A stretch of 8,622 bases of DNA from Desulfobulbaceae bacterium (GTDB lineage Bacteria; Desulfobacterota; Desulfobulbia; Desulfobulbales; Desulfobulbaceae): positions 1 through 8,622 of the forward strand of contig DRLX01000416.1 in NCBI GenBank assembly GCA_011322715.1, given 5' to 3'. Shown piece by piece: positions 1-7,022 of the stretch (positions within the stretch are counted from its first letter, which is position 1; each line of letters opens with the position of its first letter). The position numbers were made by a program, and so were the translations under genes. The notes beneath the pieces were generated by a model. It was not told where the DNA came from, made no database searches, and saw only the letters and a program-made list of their open reading frames with translations.

Positions 1-1
1 C

Positions 2-1489
2 AACGACCTGCCCACGGTCCCCGGGCTTTCGGCTGAAATGGCCGAAGACGGTGAAATCACCTTCAGCGTAGAATCACTCATGGCGAGCGCTGTGGATGTG
101 GAAGATGGTACGGATCTCGACTTTTCCGGGATTATGGATTCGCATAACGGTGATGCCTGGGCGGACAATGACGGTCTGATTCATTTTCTGCCGGATGCGG
201 ATTTCTTTGGCACGGCCTCATTTACCTATGGGGTGGCCGACAGTGAGGCCGGGGTCGGTGCGGGAAAGGTGACCATTGAGGTTGCGGGTGAAAATGATGC
301 GCCGGTGGCCATGAATGACGAGTCCATACTTGCCTGGGGCAACAATTCCTATGACAATGTCTACGGCTCGGCCGCACTCCTTGCAAATGACTCTGATGTG
401 GATGGAGATTCCCTGAAAATTATTTCTCTTGGCCAGGCAGTGTATGGAAATGTCAGCCTGGATCTAAACGGTAACATTCACTATCAGGCCCAAAGCGACA
501 ACTGGGTTGGTGTGGATTCTTTTACCTATACCATAGACGATGGACAAGGGGGACAGGCCGAAGCCGCGACCCGGGTGGATGTGAAACTGGACGCGTCTCC
601 TGATGTATATTCCGAGATTCTCTTCAGCCAAGAGGATGTTATTGCTCTTATTGATCAGGAGGAACTCCTGGTTAATGATTCCGATGTAGATGGCGACACG
701 CTTTTTATCAGCGCAGCAGGCAACGCAGAGCATGGTTCCGTCACCCTGCTCCCCGACGGCAGTATTCAGTTCACCCCGGAACTGAATTTTAACAACGAGT
801 ATCCCGGACAGGCAAGCTTTGAATATACGGTCAGCGACGGCATCAGTGATCCGGTAACGGCTGTGGCCTTTGTAGATCTGGCGCCGGTCAACGATACGCC
901 TGTTCTCCGGGGGGAGAATTTTGCAGGAGCAGTGGAAGACAATATCTTTTCTTTTACTCCCGCCCAGCTTCTGGCCAATGATTTTGATGTGGAAACGACC
1001 TCACCCTTTGAAAACGATTCGATGACGGTTACCGGAGTTTCCGGGGCCTCCCATGGCAGCCTGCATTATGATTCCGGGACGGGATCGATTGTGTATACCC
1101 CGGAGGCGAATTTTAACGGTGTTGATACCTTTCGCTACCAGGTGACGGACTCTCATGGGGGATTAAGCGAGGTGGAGTCGGAGATTTCCGTCCGGGCCGT
1201 CAATGATAATCCGGTGGCCCAGGAAGACCGCGCCTCCGGCGCAGAGGACTCCATCTGGAACAGATACAGCATTGCCGGGCTGCTGGGCAATGATACCGAC
1301 GTAGACGGTGACGGGCTTTCCCTGGTTGATCCTTATGTCAGCCGTGGCTCGGCCCGTGTCAGGGTATCGAACGGGTATCTCGAGGTCCAGCCGACATTCG
1401 GAGAGAACCGGGTGGACGTGAGCTACACGGTCTCCGACGGCCACGGCGGTTCCGCAGACAGCCGTTTGATCATTGACCGAATCAGCGAG
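2..1489 (+). repeat. Five tandem cadherin-like/VCBS-type repeats in the adhesin
   Basis: Protein-level repeats of about 95-105 residues, diverged at DNA level. Approximate units are 2-292 (partial), 293-598, 599-889, 890-1201 and 1202-1489. Junctions read NDLPTV, NDAPVA, NDTPVL and NDNPVA; the second-to-third junction has the degenerate form ASPDV. Four units carry an LLxND-[ST/F]-D-V motif, three of them followed by DGD, and most end in a (F/S)xYxVxDxxGG strand. Such Ca-dependent beta-sandwich repeats form extended stalks in bacterial adhesins. The array very probably continues upstream of the window. Confidence 0.85.
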
Positions 1490-2848
1490 CATAACTTTGC
1501 CCCGGAATTTACCGGGTTGTATGAGGTTGTGTGGGAGTCCGGCTGGGAGACCTGGTTTACGTTTCAGGCGGAAGACCGGAACGGAGCCAGCAATTCCTGG
1601 GCCGTTGACAATGGCGATATTGCGACCATCAGCGCCGCAGAAGTTCATGGCGGCCGAATATTGACCTCCACAAACAACCACGACAACTTTTCCTTTAAGT
1701 TCGAGGGCAATTTTGACCTGGGTTCGCTGATCCTGACCGCAACGGATTACTCCGGGGCAACCGGTTCCATCTTTGTTCAAATTTCTCATCTGGGTGGTAA
1801 CGGTCGACACGTCTACAGTCCGGTGATCATGGATCTTGACGGTGACGGGGTGGAGCTGCTGGGAATCGAGGAAGGGGTTGTCTTTGACTGGAACCGGGAT
1901 GGCGATGCGGAAGCAAGTGGCTGGGCGGCGGGAGACGACGGGTTTCTGGTCTACGACTACAATCAAGATGCACAGATTACCAGGGCGGATGAACTGATGC
2001 TCCGGGAATATCTGCCAGGAGCCGAAACCGACCTTGAAGGGTTACGTGCTTTTGATTCCAACGAGGATGGAATTTTCAGCGGCAATGATACGTCCTGGAA
2101 TGATTTCGGGGTCTGGCAGGATAGAAACAGTAATGGTCTGACTGATGAGGGGGAATTTCATTCTCTTGACGAGCTGGGGATACGTGATATCGAGCTTGAA
2201 AGCAATAGCAATGAACAGGAGATTGCCGGAAACACCGTCTACGGAACCGCCGTCTACCACCGGCAAGACGGTTCCACCGGCGAGGTCGGTGATGTGGCCT
2301 TGCGTGGAGAAGAAATTGTTTTTACCCAGGTGGATTCCGGTGAATGTGAGACCGAAATTGAGCCTGGAACCGAAGATGATGTCGGGGATGCCACACTGGA
2401 TACTTCATCGACCGGTCTTGCCGAGGCAGGGGCGCCACATGCAAACGGTGAGGACGGCACCGCAGTAGAGTTGGAATCCGAACCGGCTGATATTTCATCG
2501 TCGGAATATACCGAGACGGAACCGTTGCCCGCAGATGGTGAAGAAGGGGTGGCGGCACAACATGAAGCTGATCTATCCGATGTCCCTATGACCGCAACGG
2601 CTGCGGAAGACCCATTTCCGGCAAGCGGGGCAGAAGAAATGATACCGGAACAGGAACCCGAATTACTCATGGACGAGGCGGAAGCCAACCGTCTGGCCCA
2701 GCAGTTTCAGTCGGATGCAGCCGCATGTCCGACGGGAGCGGACTTTGAACAGCCTGTGTCCGTCGAGATCTACCATGTGGATGCAGTTGCTGCTGATGAC
2801 CTCTATCAAGCAGATGATACGCAGGATGAGCTGTTAGCTCTTGCATAG
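2..2848 (+). CDS. Giant T1SS-secreted adhesin-like protein, C-terminal part (5' end outside window)
   Basis: This is the C-terminal end of a large extracellular protein, probably a surface adhesin exported by the transporter genes that follow. The frame is open to the window edge, and the first codons read NDLPTV, a typical inter-repeat junction, so the Met at 38 is internal. Numbering from that Met, five cadherin-like/VCBS-type repeats span about residues 1-484, with NDxDVDGDxL and FxYxVxDGxGG signatures and NDxPV junctions. A divergent Trp-rich module follows (485-590). Next is a calcium-binding block (594-765) with EF-hand-like loops at 640-651, 673-684 and 695-706 (the last is D-x-N-x-N-G-x-x-D-x-x-E). 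An acidic tail (766-890) contains 30-residue repeats, and the protein ends in DELLALA. There are no RTX nonapeptides. Only four lysines (77, 127, 183, 554) and two cysteines (770, 897) occur. The T1SS substrate role is inferred from domain style and context. The ligand is unknown. Confidence 0.9.
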   Translation, partial: NDLPTVPGLSAEMAEDGEITFSVESLMASAVDVEDGTDLDFSGIMDSHNGDAWADNDGLIHFLPDADFFGTASFTYGVADSEAGVGAGKVTIEVAGENDAPVAMNDESILAWGNNSYDNVYGSAALLANDSDVDGDSLKIISLGQAVYGNVSLDLNGNIHYQAQSDNWVGVDSFTYTIDDGQGGQAEAATRVDVKLDASPDVYSEILFSQEDVIALIDQEELLVNDSDVDGDTLFISAAGNAEHGSVTLLPDGSIQFTPELNFNNEYPGQASFEYTVSDGISDPVTAVAFVDLAPVNDTPVLRGENFAGAVEDNIFSFTPAQLLANDFDVETTSPFENDSMTVTGVSGASHGSLHYDSGTGSIVYTPEANFNGVDTFRYQVTDSHGGLSEVESEISVRAVNDNPVAQEDRASGAEDSIWNRYSIAGLLGNDTDVDGDGLSLVDPYVSRGSARVRVSNGYLEVQPTFGENRVDVSYTVSDGHGGSADSRLIIDRISEHNFAPEFTGLYEVVWESGWETWFTFQAEDRNGASNSWAVDNGDIATISAAEVHGGRILTSTNNHDNFSFKFEGNFDLGSLILTATDYSGATGSIFVQISHLGGNGRHVYSPVIMDLDGDGVELLGIEEGVVFDWNRDGDAEASGWAAGDDGFLVYDYNQDAQITRADELMLREYLPGAETDLEGLRAFDSNEDGIFSGNDTSWNDFGVWQDRNSNGLTDEGEFHSLDELGIRDIELESNSNEQEIAGNTVYGTAVYHRQDGSTGEVGDVALRGEEIVFTQVDSGECETEIEPGTEDDVGDATLDTSSTGLAEAGAPHANGEDGTAVELESEPADISSSEYTETEPLPADGEEGVAAQHEADLSDVPMTATAAEDPFPASGAEEMIPEQEPELLMDEAEANRLAQQFQSDAAACPTGADFEQPVSVEIYHVDAVAADDLYQADDTQDELLALA
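2429..2698 (+). repeat. Three degenerate 90-bp (30-aa) tandem repeats in acidic tail
   Basis: The core A-x-G-[EA]-[DE] recurs at residues 802, 832 and 862 of the adhesin (nt 2441, 2531, 2621), a period of exactly 30 residues or 90 bp. The second and third copies begin [ED]-P-x-P-A-x-G, and the first has the related G-A-P-H-A-N-G. All are rich in Glu, Asp, Ala and Pro and contain almost no basic residues. At DNA level the cores start GCAAACGGTGAGGA, GCAGATGGTGAAGA and GCAAGCGGGGCAGA, so the copies are recognisably related. The segment is probably a disordered linker between the calcium-binding block and the C-terminal end. Confidence 0.7.
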
Positions 2849-2972
2849 GGCCTTGATGACTACCGGTCCCTTCATCTCCCCTTCCTGAACTTCTTGAGCT
2901 TTTCCCGAATTTTTTCAATAACTTGTGAGCTTTCTTTTTTTTCAATGTTTTTTTTTGAGGTAACGGCGTCGA
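2849..2972 (+). other. T-rich spacer between adhesin gene and exporter gene
   Basis: This 124-bp gap is the only real break in the operon. It contains T-runs near 2911-2915, 2935-2942 and 2948-2956, and a loose direct repeat (CTTGAGCTTTTC at 2893 and CTTGTGAGCTTTC at 2922). I found no GC-rich stem directly before the T-runs, so it is not a canonical intrinsic terminator, and no convincing -35/-10 pair. A GAGG Shine-Dalgarno lies at 2957-2960. The gap could separate high expression of the substrate from lower expression of the exporter, but that is inference. Confidence 0.4.
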
Positions 2973-5120
2973 ATGAGTAAACAGAATGGAATAACAAATA
3001 ATATCCAAAGCGGACTTTTTTGTGCGGCCTTGGCCGCAAAGCTCCATGGAAACCCGATCAGTATAGAGCAGATCAAACATCATTTCAGCCGTTCAGGCGA
3101 TCGTTTGATGCCCATAGAACTGGCAAGAATATTTCAGGAAATCGGTTTTAAGGCTCAACCTGCAGTCAAGAAACTTTCGCAGGTTAAACCAGGTTTTTTC
3201 CCGATTGTGGCCGAGTTAAAAAATGGTGATTTTATCTTGCTGGGAGCAAAAAATGAGGAAGACGGAAAGGTCTTTGTTCAGAGAGCAGGTGAAGCCAGGG
3301 GGAGCTGGACCACCATTGAGCAGTTGAGCCCGGAACTTTCGGGACAGATTTTGTTGCTTAAAAAACAGCAGACCGGACAGGGGGGAGTGGAACAATTCGG
3401 CCTTGGATGGTTTATGAGATCGGCCAGCAAGTACTGGAACGTTCTTCGGGACTGCCTCGTGGCCTCGTTTTTCGTCCAGGTCTTCGGACTGCTCTCTCCC
3501 CTGGTTTTTATGGTCGTCATTGATAAGGTTCTCTCCAACAACAGTCTCTCCACTCTGGATGTCCTGGTTTTTGCTCTGGTCGTAGTCTCTCTTTTTGAAA
3601 TACTACTCAACGGACTGCGGACATATCTTATGTCCCACACCGCCAACCGGATTGACCTGATGCTCGGAGTGCAGTTGTTCAAACATCTGATGTCCCTGCC
3701 GCTCAGTTATTTTGAATCGAGGCAGGTGGGTGATACCATTGCCAGGATGAAGGAACTGGAAAATGTTCGCCGCTTTATTACCGGTTCCGGTCTCATGCTC
3801 TTTCTCGATCTCTTCTTCCTGGTGGTCTTTCTTTTTGTCATGTTTCTCTTCAGCCCTTTTCTCAGTCTCCTGGTGGTTGTCACCCTGCCTTTTCTCTTCG
3901 GGGCCTCTTTTTTTCTTACTCCGGTACTGCGCCATAAACTCAATGACCGCTATGCGGCCGGCTCCGGCAAACAGTCATTTCTGGTGGAAACGCTCGCCGG
4001 AATGGAGACCATCAAGGCCAATGCCGCCGAACCAAGGATCAGAGAGAAATGGGAGGAGCGGCTGAGCGAATATGTCAAACTCGGTTTTTCCAGCGGCCAC
4101 CTCTCCAACTTGATCAGTCAGGTTACCGGGACAATAAGCAAGATTCTTTCGGTCCTGCTCCTCTGGTTCGGGGCCAGGGAAGTCCTGCATGGAAATCTGA
4201 CCGTCGGCCAGTTCATAGCCTTTAACATGCTTTCATCCAGGGTCATTGCTCCGATCATGCGTCTTTCCAGAATCTGGGAGGAGCTCCAACAGGTCAATGT
4301 TTCCGTGTCCCGGATCGGAGATATTTTTACTGCTCCGTCCGAGCCCGGTTTTGATCCTGCAAAGGTGAGCCTGCCGCCGATCAGGGGCGAGGTCTCCTTT
4401 GACCGGGTTTCCTTCAGATTCAAACCGGAAGGAAAAGAAATTCTGCACGATATCTCTTTTTCCGTAAAGGCGGGGGAGGTGATCGGGATTGTCGGCAGTA
4501 CCGGGTCCGGCAAAACCACCCTGGTCAAACTGCTGCAGCGCCTTTATGTCCCTGAAAAGGGTAGAGTTCTGATTGATGGTATCGATCTTTCCATGGTGGA
4601 CAGCTCCTGGCTCAGGCGGCAGATCGGAGTTGTGATCCAGGACGGGGTATTGTTCAACACCTCCATTCGGGACAATATCACTTTGAATATGCCGGATCTT
4701 GCAATGGACGATGTTATGGAGGCCGCAAAACTGGCCGGAGCACATGATTTTATTCTGGAGCTTCCCGAAGGGTACGATACCATGGTGGGAGAGAGGGGGT
4801 GTCGACTCTCCACCGGGCAACGTCAGCGGCTGGCCATTGCCCGGGCCCTGGCTGCTGATCCAAGAATGTTGATTTTGGATGAGGCCACCAGCGGGCTTGA
4901 TTATGAATCAGAACAGCAGGTACAGAAAAATATGAAGAAGATGTGTGACGGCCGGACGGTTTTTATTATTGCCCATCGGTTGTCCACCGTCCGTCATGCT
5001 GATCGTATCATCACCCTTGAACACGGCAGAATTGTGGAAAATGATTCTCCTGCCGCACTGCTTAAGGCCGGCGGCAGATTTGCCGTGCTCAACAGTATAC
5101 ATGAAGGAAGTTATGCCTGA
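2973..5120 (+). CDS. hlyB: T1SS ABC exporter, HlyB-type, with inactive C39-like domain
   Basis: This is the inner-membrane ATPase/permease that would drive export of the upstream protein. At 715 aa it has the usual HlyB length and resembles HlyB throughout. Residues 1-130 form a C39-like domain: the SGLF segment aligns with HlyB YGLY, so Ser13 replaces the peptidase Cys, and NGDF (Asp86) stands where HlyB has RHF, so the His is also gone. It should bind substrate without cleaving it. The membrane domain (about 155-430) contains the conserved SYFESRQVGDTIAR segment. The nucleotide-binding domain (470-715) has Walker A GSTGSGKT (508-515), Q-loop Gln556, signature LSTGQ (612-616, usually LSGGQ), Walker B MLILDE (632-637), D-loop GLD and H-loop His668. 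The ATG at 2973 is preceded by GAGG twelve bases upstream, and an in-frame TAA at 2961 excludes a longer start. The symbol denotes family rather than proven orthology. Confidence 0.96.
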   Translation: MSKQNGITNNIQSGLFCAALAAKLHGNPISIEQIKHHFSRSGDRLMPIELARIFQEIGFKAQPAVKKLSQVKPGFFPIVAELKNGDFILLGAKNEEDGKVFVQRAGEARGSWTTIEQLSPELSGQILLLKKQQTGQGGVEQFGLGWFMRSASKYWNVLRDCLVASFFVQVFGLLSPLVFMVVIDKVLSNNSLSTLDVLVFALVVVSLFEILLNGLRTYLMSHTANRIDLMLGVQLFKHLMSLPLSYFESRQVGDTIARMKELENVRRFITGSGLMLFLDLFFLVVFLFVMFLFSPFLSLLVVVTLPFLFGASFFLTPVLRHKLNDRYAAGSGKQSFLVETLAGMETIKANAAEPRIREKWEERLSEYVKLGFSSGHLSNLISQVTGTISKILSVLLLWFGAREVLHGNLTVGQFIAFNMLSSRVIAPIMRLSRIWEELQQVNVSVSRIGDIFTAPSEPGFDPAKVSLPPIRGEVSFDRVSFRFKPEGKEILHDISFSVKAGEVIGIVGSTGSGKTTLVKLLQRLYVPEKGRVLIDGIDLSMVDSSWLRRQIGVVIQDGVLFNTSIRDNITLNMPDLAMDDVMEAAKLAGAHDFILELPEGYDTMVGERGCRLSTGQRQRLAIARALAADPRMLILDEATSGLDYESEQQVQKNMKKMCDGRTVFIIAHRLSTVRHADRIITLEHGRIVENDSPAALLKAGGRFAVLNSIHEGSYA
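5104..5110 (+). promoter_or_regulatory. Ribosome binding site for hlyD within the end of hlyB
   Basis: AAGGAAG lies just before ATG 5113, inside the last codons of the exporter gene. It supports 5113 as the start rather than the in-frame ATGs at 5101, which has no such site, or 4945, which lies deep within the exporter ATPase domain. The spacing is short (about 4 bases after AAGGA), consistent with translational coupling by the 8-bp gene overlap. Confidence 0.55.
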
Positions 5121-6465
5121 TTTTTTAAAAAAATATAAAGAGCAGAACGTCATCCGTCGTGAATTTGAATTTATGCCGGCCACTATCGAAGTGCTTGCCC
5201 GCCCGCCCGCACCCTTCTCCAGAGTCATGGTGCTGCTGCTTGTTGCCTTGACCATATTTACCATAGGCTGGGCCTGCATTGCCAGAATTGATATCGTTGC
5301 CGGAGGGACCGGAGTGGTTGTCCCAAAGGGAAGGGTGAAGGTGATCCAGCCACTTGAGTCGGGTATTGTTACCGAAATTTTTGTTCAGGATGGACAAATG
5401 GTCAGGAAAGGGGAACTGCTGGTGCGGATGGACAGGACCGCAAGTACTGCGGATCTCAACAGTCTGCAACGGAAGTTGAGCATAACCCGGCTTTCGGCCT
5501 CTCGTCTCAGCGCTCTGCTGGCAGGTGATGCCTCATTATTTTCTCCCTCCGCAGATGATGAAACCGAAGTAATTGCACTCCACCGGCGACTGCTGACGCA
5601 GTCTTTCCAGGCACAACGGGAAAAAACGGCTGCTATGGAACTGGATATCCATCGAGCGGAGGCGGAGTTGATCTCAGTCCAGGCTAAAGTCGACTGGCTG
5701 GAAAAGTCGCTGCCCCTGGCGGAAAAACTCTATGCCAAGAAAAAAGCCATGACGGAGAAAAAGATGATGGCGAGCGGCAAGTATCTGCAGGCACGCATGG
5801 AAATCAATGAGGCTCGGAAGAATCTGGAGCTGGAAAGAAATCGTATGAAAGAGCTGGAACTCAGACTTTCCCGGGTACAAGAAGAAGAACAGCTGGCGGA
5901 AAGTGAGTATCGACGGAACCTGCTCAAGGAACTGACTGAAGTCCGAAAAAGACAGGAGGATCTGGTGCAGCAAGTGGCCAAGGCCAGGAACAGGCTGTTG
6001 AATCTGGAATTGCGATCGCCGGTTGACGGTATCATCCAGCAACTTGCCATAAATACGGTCGGCGGGGTCGTTACCGCAGCACAACCACTGATGACCATTG
6101 TTCCCGTGGATTCCGGACTGGAGATAGAAGCCAGGATCTTGAATAAAGATATTGGCTTTGTTCATAAGGATCAGCAGGTTTCGGTGAAGGTGGCGGCCTA
6201 TCCTTTTACCCGTCATGGTGACCTCAAGGGCAGGGTTGAATGGGTTGGACGGGATGCGGTGATGGACAAAAGGATGGGGCCGATTTATCCGATACGAATC
6301 TCCGTTGACAGTTATCGATTGCCCAATACGGTCAATGATCAACGGGGAAAACTTTTACCTGGAATGAGCGTGACAACCGACATCAAGGTTGGAAAGAGAA
6401 GGGTCATTCATTATTTTCTCGGACCAATTTTGCGTTATAAAGATAAGAGTTTACGGGAGTTATAG
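5113..6465 (+). CDS. hlyD: T1SS periplasmic adaptor (membrane fusion protein), HlyD family
   Basis: This adaptor links the ABC exporter in the inner membrane to the TolC-type channel. The 450-residue product is normal for HlyD proteins. A short cytosolic N-terminus with FMPATIEVLARPPAP corresponds to the HlyD FLPAALEIQETPPSP region. One transmembrane helix (about 38-56) follows, then the first lipoyl half (GGTGVVVPKGRVKVIQPLES and the VxxGELLVRMD strand). A long charged coiled coil spans about 110-298. The second lipoyl half begins at LRSPVDGII (300-308), and a beta-barrel ends in the family signature LLPGMSVTTDIKVGKR (414-429). The start at ATG 5113 overlaps the end of the exporter gene by 8 bp. 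I see no missing element. Family assignment is firm; pairing with the adjacent components is inferred from gene order. Confidence 0.95.
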   Translation: MPDFLKKYKEQNVIRREFEFMPATIEVLARPPAPFSRVMVLLLVALTIFTIGWACIARIDIVAGGTGVVVPKGRVKVIQPLESGIVTEIFVQDGQMVRKGELLVRMDRTASTADLNSLQRKLSITRLSASRLSALLAGDASLFSPSADDETEVIALHRRLLTQSFQAQREKTAAMELDIHRAEAELISVQAKVDWLEKSLPLAEKLYAKKKAMTEKKMMASGKYLQARMEINEARKNLELERNRMKELELRLSRVQEEEQLAESEYRRNLLKELTEVRKRQEDLVQQVAKARNRLLNLELRSPVDGIIQQLAINTVGGVVTAAQPLMTIVPVDSGLEIEARILNKDIGFVHKDQQVSVKVAAYPFTRHGDLKGRVEWVGRDAVMDKRMGPIYPIRISVDSYRLPNTVNDQRGKLLPGMSVTTDIKVGKRRVIHYFLGPILRYKDKSLREL

Positions 6466-6467
6466 AG

Positions 6468-7022
6468 ATGAGTGGAAAGGAAGAATCCGACAGGAATACA
6501 GACACGGAAGCTGAGGCCGAAGAGACCCTCAATGGTGAAATCCATCAACAGTCACTCAAAATTCTCAAGTGTCTGCCCGCCCTGGGGCCGGTGCTACTGT
6601 TATATATGCAGTCGTCACACCGTCGGTACCAGTTTGTTGCCGATCTGGAATGGCTGCTCATGCCCCCCCTGATCGCAGGGCAGTGCAAACTCTATATGAA
6701 AAAAGAGTATCCGATTTCCTTTATCAGCTGGGCCTTTTTGAACCAGGGGGCTGAAAAAAGGTTATTGCAAAACGGCGGCAAACTGCGGCCGGATGATTGG
6801 AACTGTGGCGATCGTCTTTGGGTTATCGACATTGTCTCGCCCTTCGCGGGAGTGGAAAATATGCTCCGGGACCTTCAGATCAATGAATTTCCCGGCCGGA
6901 TTATCTGTCTGGCAGCTCCCGACCCCAAGACAGGAGGAATCACAGTCCGCAAGTTGCAGCCATTGAAGGAGAAAGGGAATAAAACAGGTGAGGGGGATCA
7001 GGCAGGTGAAACGATCCATTAA
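6468..7022 (+). CDS. hlyC: RTX toxin-activating lysine acyltransferase, HlyC family
   Basis: HlyC enzymes act in the cytosol, moving a fatty acyl group from acyl carrier protein to internal lysines of an RTX protein before export. The 184-residue product aligns with HlyC over most of its length. SSHRR supplies His51 (HlyC His23 in SSPLHR), PPLIAGQCKLYMKKEYPISFISWAFL matches the segment of HlyC beginning LPAIRANQYVLL, and GDRLWVID places Asp121 at HlyC Asp92. A PDPKTGG motif (151-157) matches VDPKT. Both catalytic residues are therefore present. An acidic N-terminal extension of about 28 residues precedes the domain, and the C-terminus is shorter than in HlyC. ATG 6468 lies 2 bp after the hlyD stop, with GGGAG at 6455-6459. 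The position between hlyD and tolC differs from the classical C-A-B-D order. The substrate is unknown; the upstream giant protein is the obvious candidate. Confidence 0.88.
   Translation: MSGKEESDRNTDTEAEAEETLNGEIHQQSLKILKCLPALGPVLLLYMQSSHRRYQFVADLEWLLMPPLIAGQCKLYMKKEYPISFISWAFLNQGAEKRLLQNGGKLRPDDWNCGDRLWVIDIVSPFAGVENMLRDLQINEFPGRIICLAAPDPKTGGITVRKLQPLKEKGNKTGEGDQAGETIH
6991..6996 (+). promoter_or_regulatory. Ribosome binding site favouring GTG 7006 for tolC
   Basis: AGGGGG ends nine bases before GTG 7006. A competing in-frame GTG at 6988 has AAAGGGA at 6972-6978 upstream. The 7006 start is preferred because it gives a compact, basic signal-peptide N-region (MKRSIK), whereas 6988 adds six residues (MRGIRQ). 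Confidence 0.5.

Noticed and set aside
38..40. ATG as start of the adhesin gene
   Set aside because: The frame is open to the window edge, the upstream codons read as a repeat junction (NDLPTV), and no ribosome binding site or signal precedes it.
1163..1966. Long open frame on the minus strand (267 codons)
   Set aside because: It lies antisense to the strongly recognisable repeat and calcium domains and shows no protein-family features, so it is a coding shadow.
2254..2688. Minus-strand open frame, Ser/Ala-rich
   Set aside because: Its composition mirrors the acidic Glu/Asp/Ala tail on the plus strand; it is an antisense shadow.
1817..2848. RTX nonapeptide repeats near the C-terminus
   Set aside because: No GGxGxDxLx arrays are present; the Gly/Asp-rich motifs are separate EF-hand-type loops.
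2893..2922. TTGAGC with a downstream A/T-rich -10 as a promoter for the exporter gene
   Set aside because: The best -10 matches are weak or wrongly spaced (14-16 bp), so no promoter is supported.
2911..2956. Rho-independent terminator in the spacer
   Set aside because: T-runs are present, but I found no stable stem immediately upstream.
2973..3362. Active C39 peptidase cleaving a double-glycine leader
   Set aside because: The aligned Cys and His positions are Ser and Asp, and the neighbouring substrate has no visible leader in the window.
4945..5112. Longer hlyD start at 4945
   Set aside because: It would overlap the exporter ATPase domain by 176 bp and add 56 residues unlike HlyD. ATG 5113 gives the normal N-terminus.
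5674..6342. Minus-strand open frame of 222 codons
   Set aside because: It is fully antisense to the HlyD coiled coil and lipoyl region, which is conserved on the plus strand.
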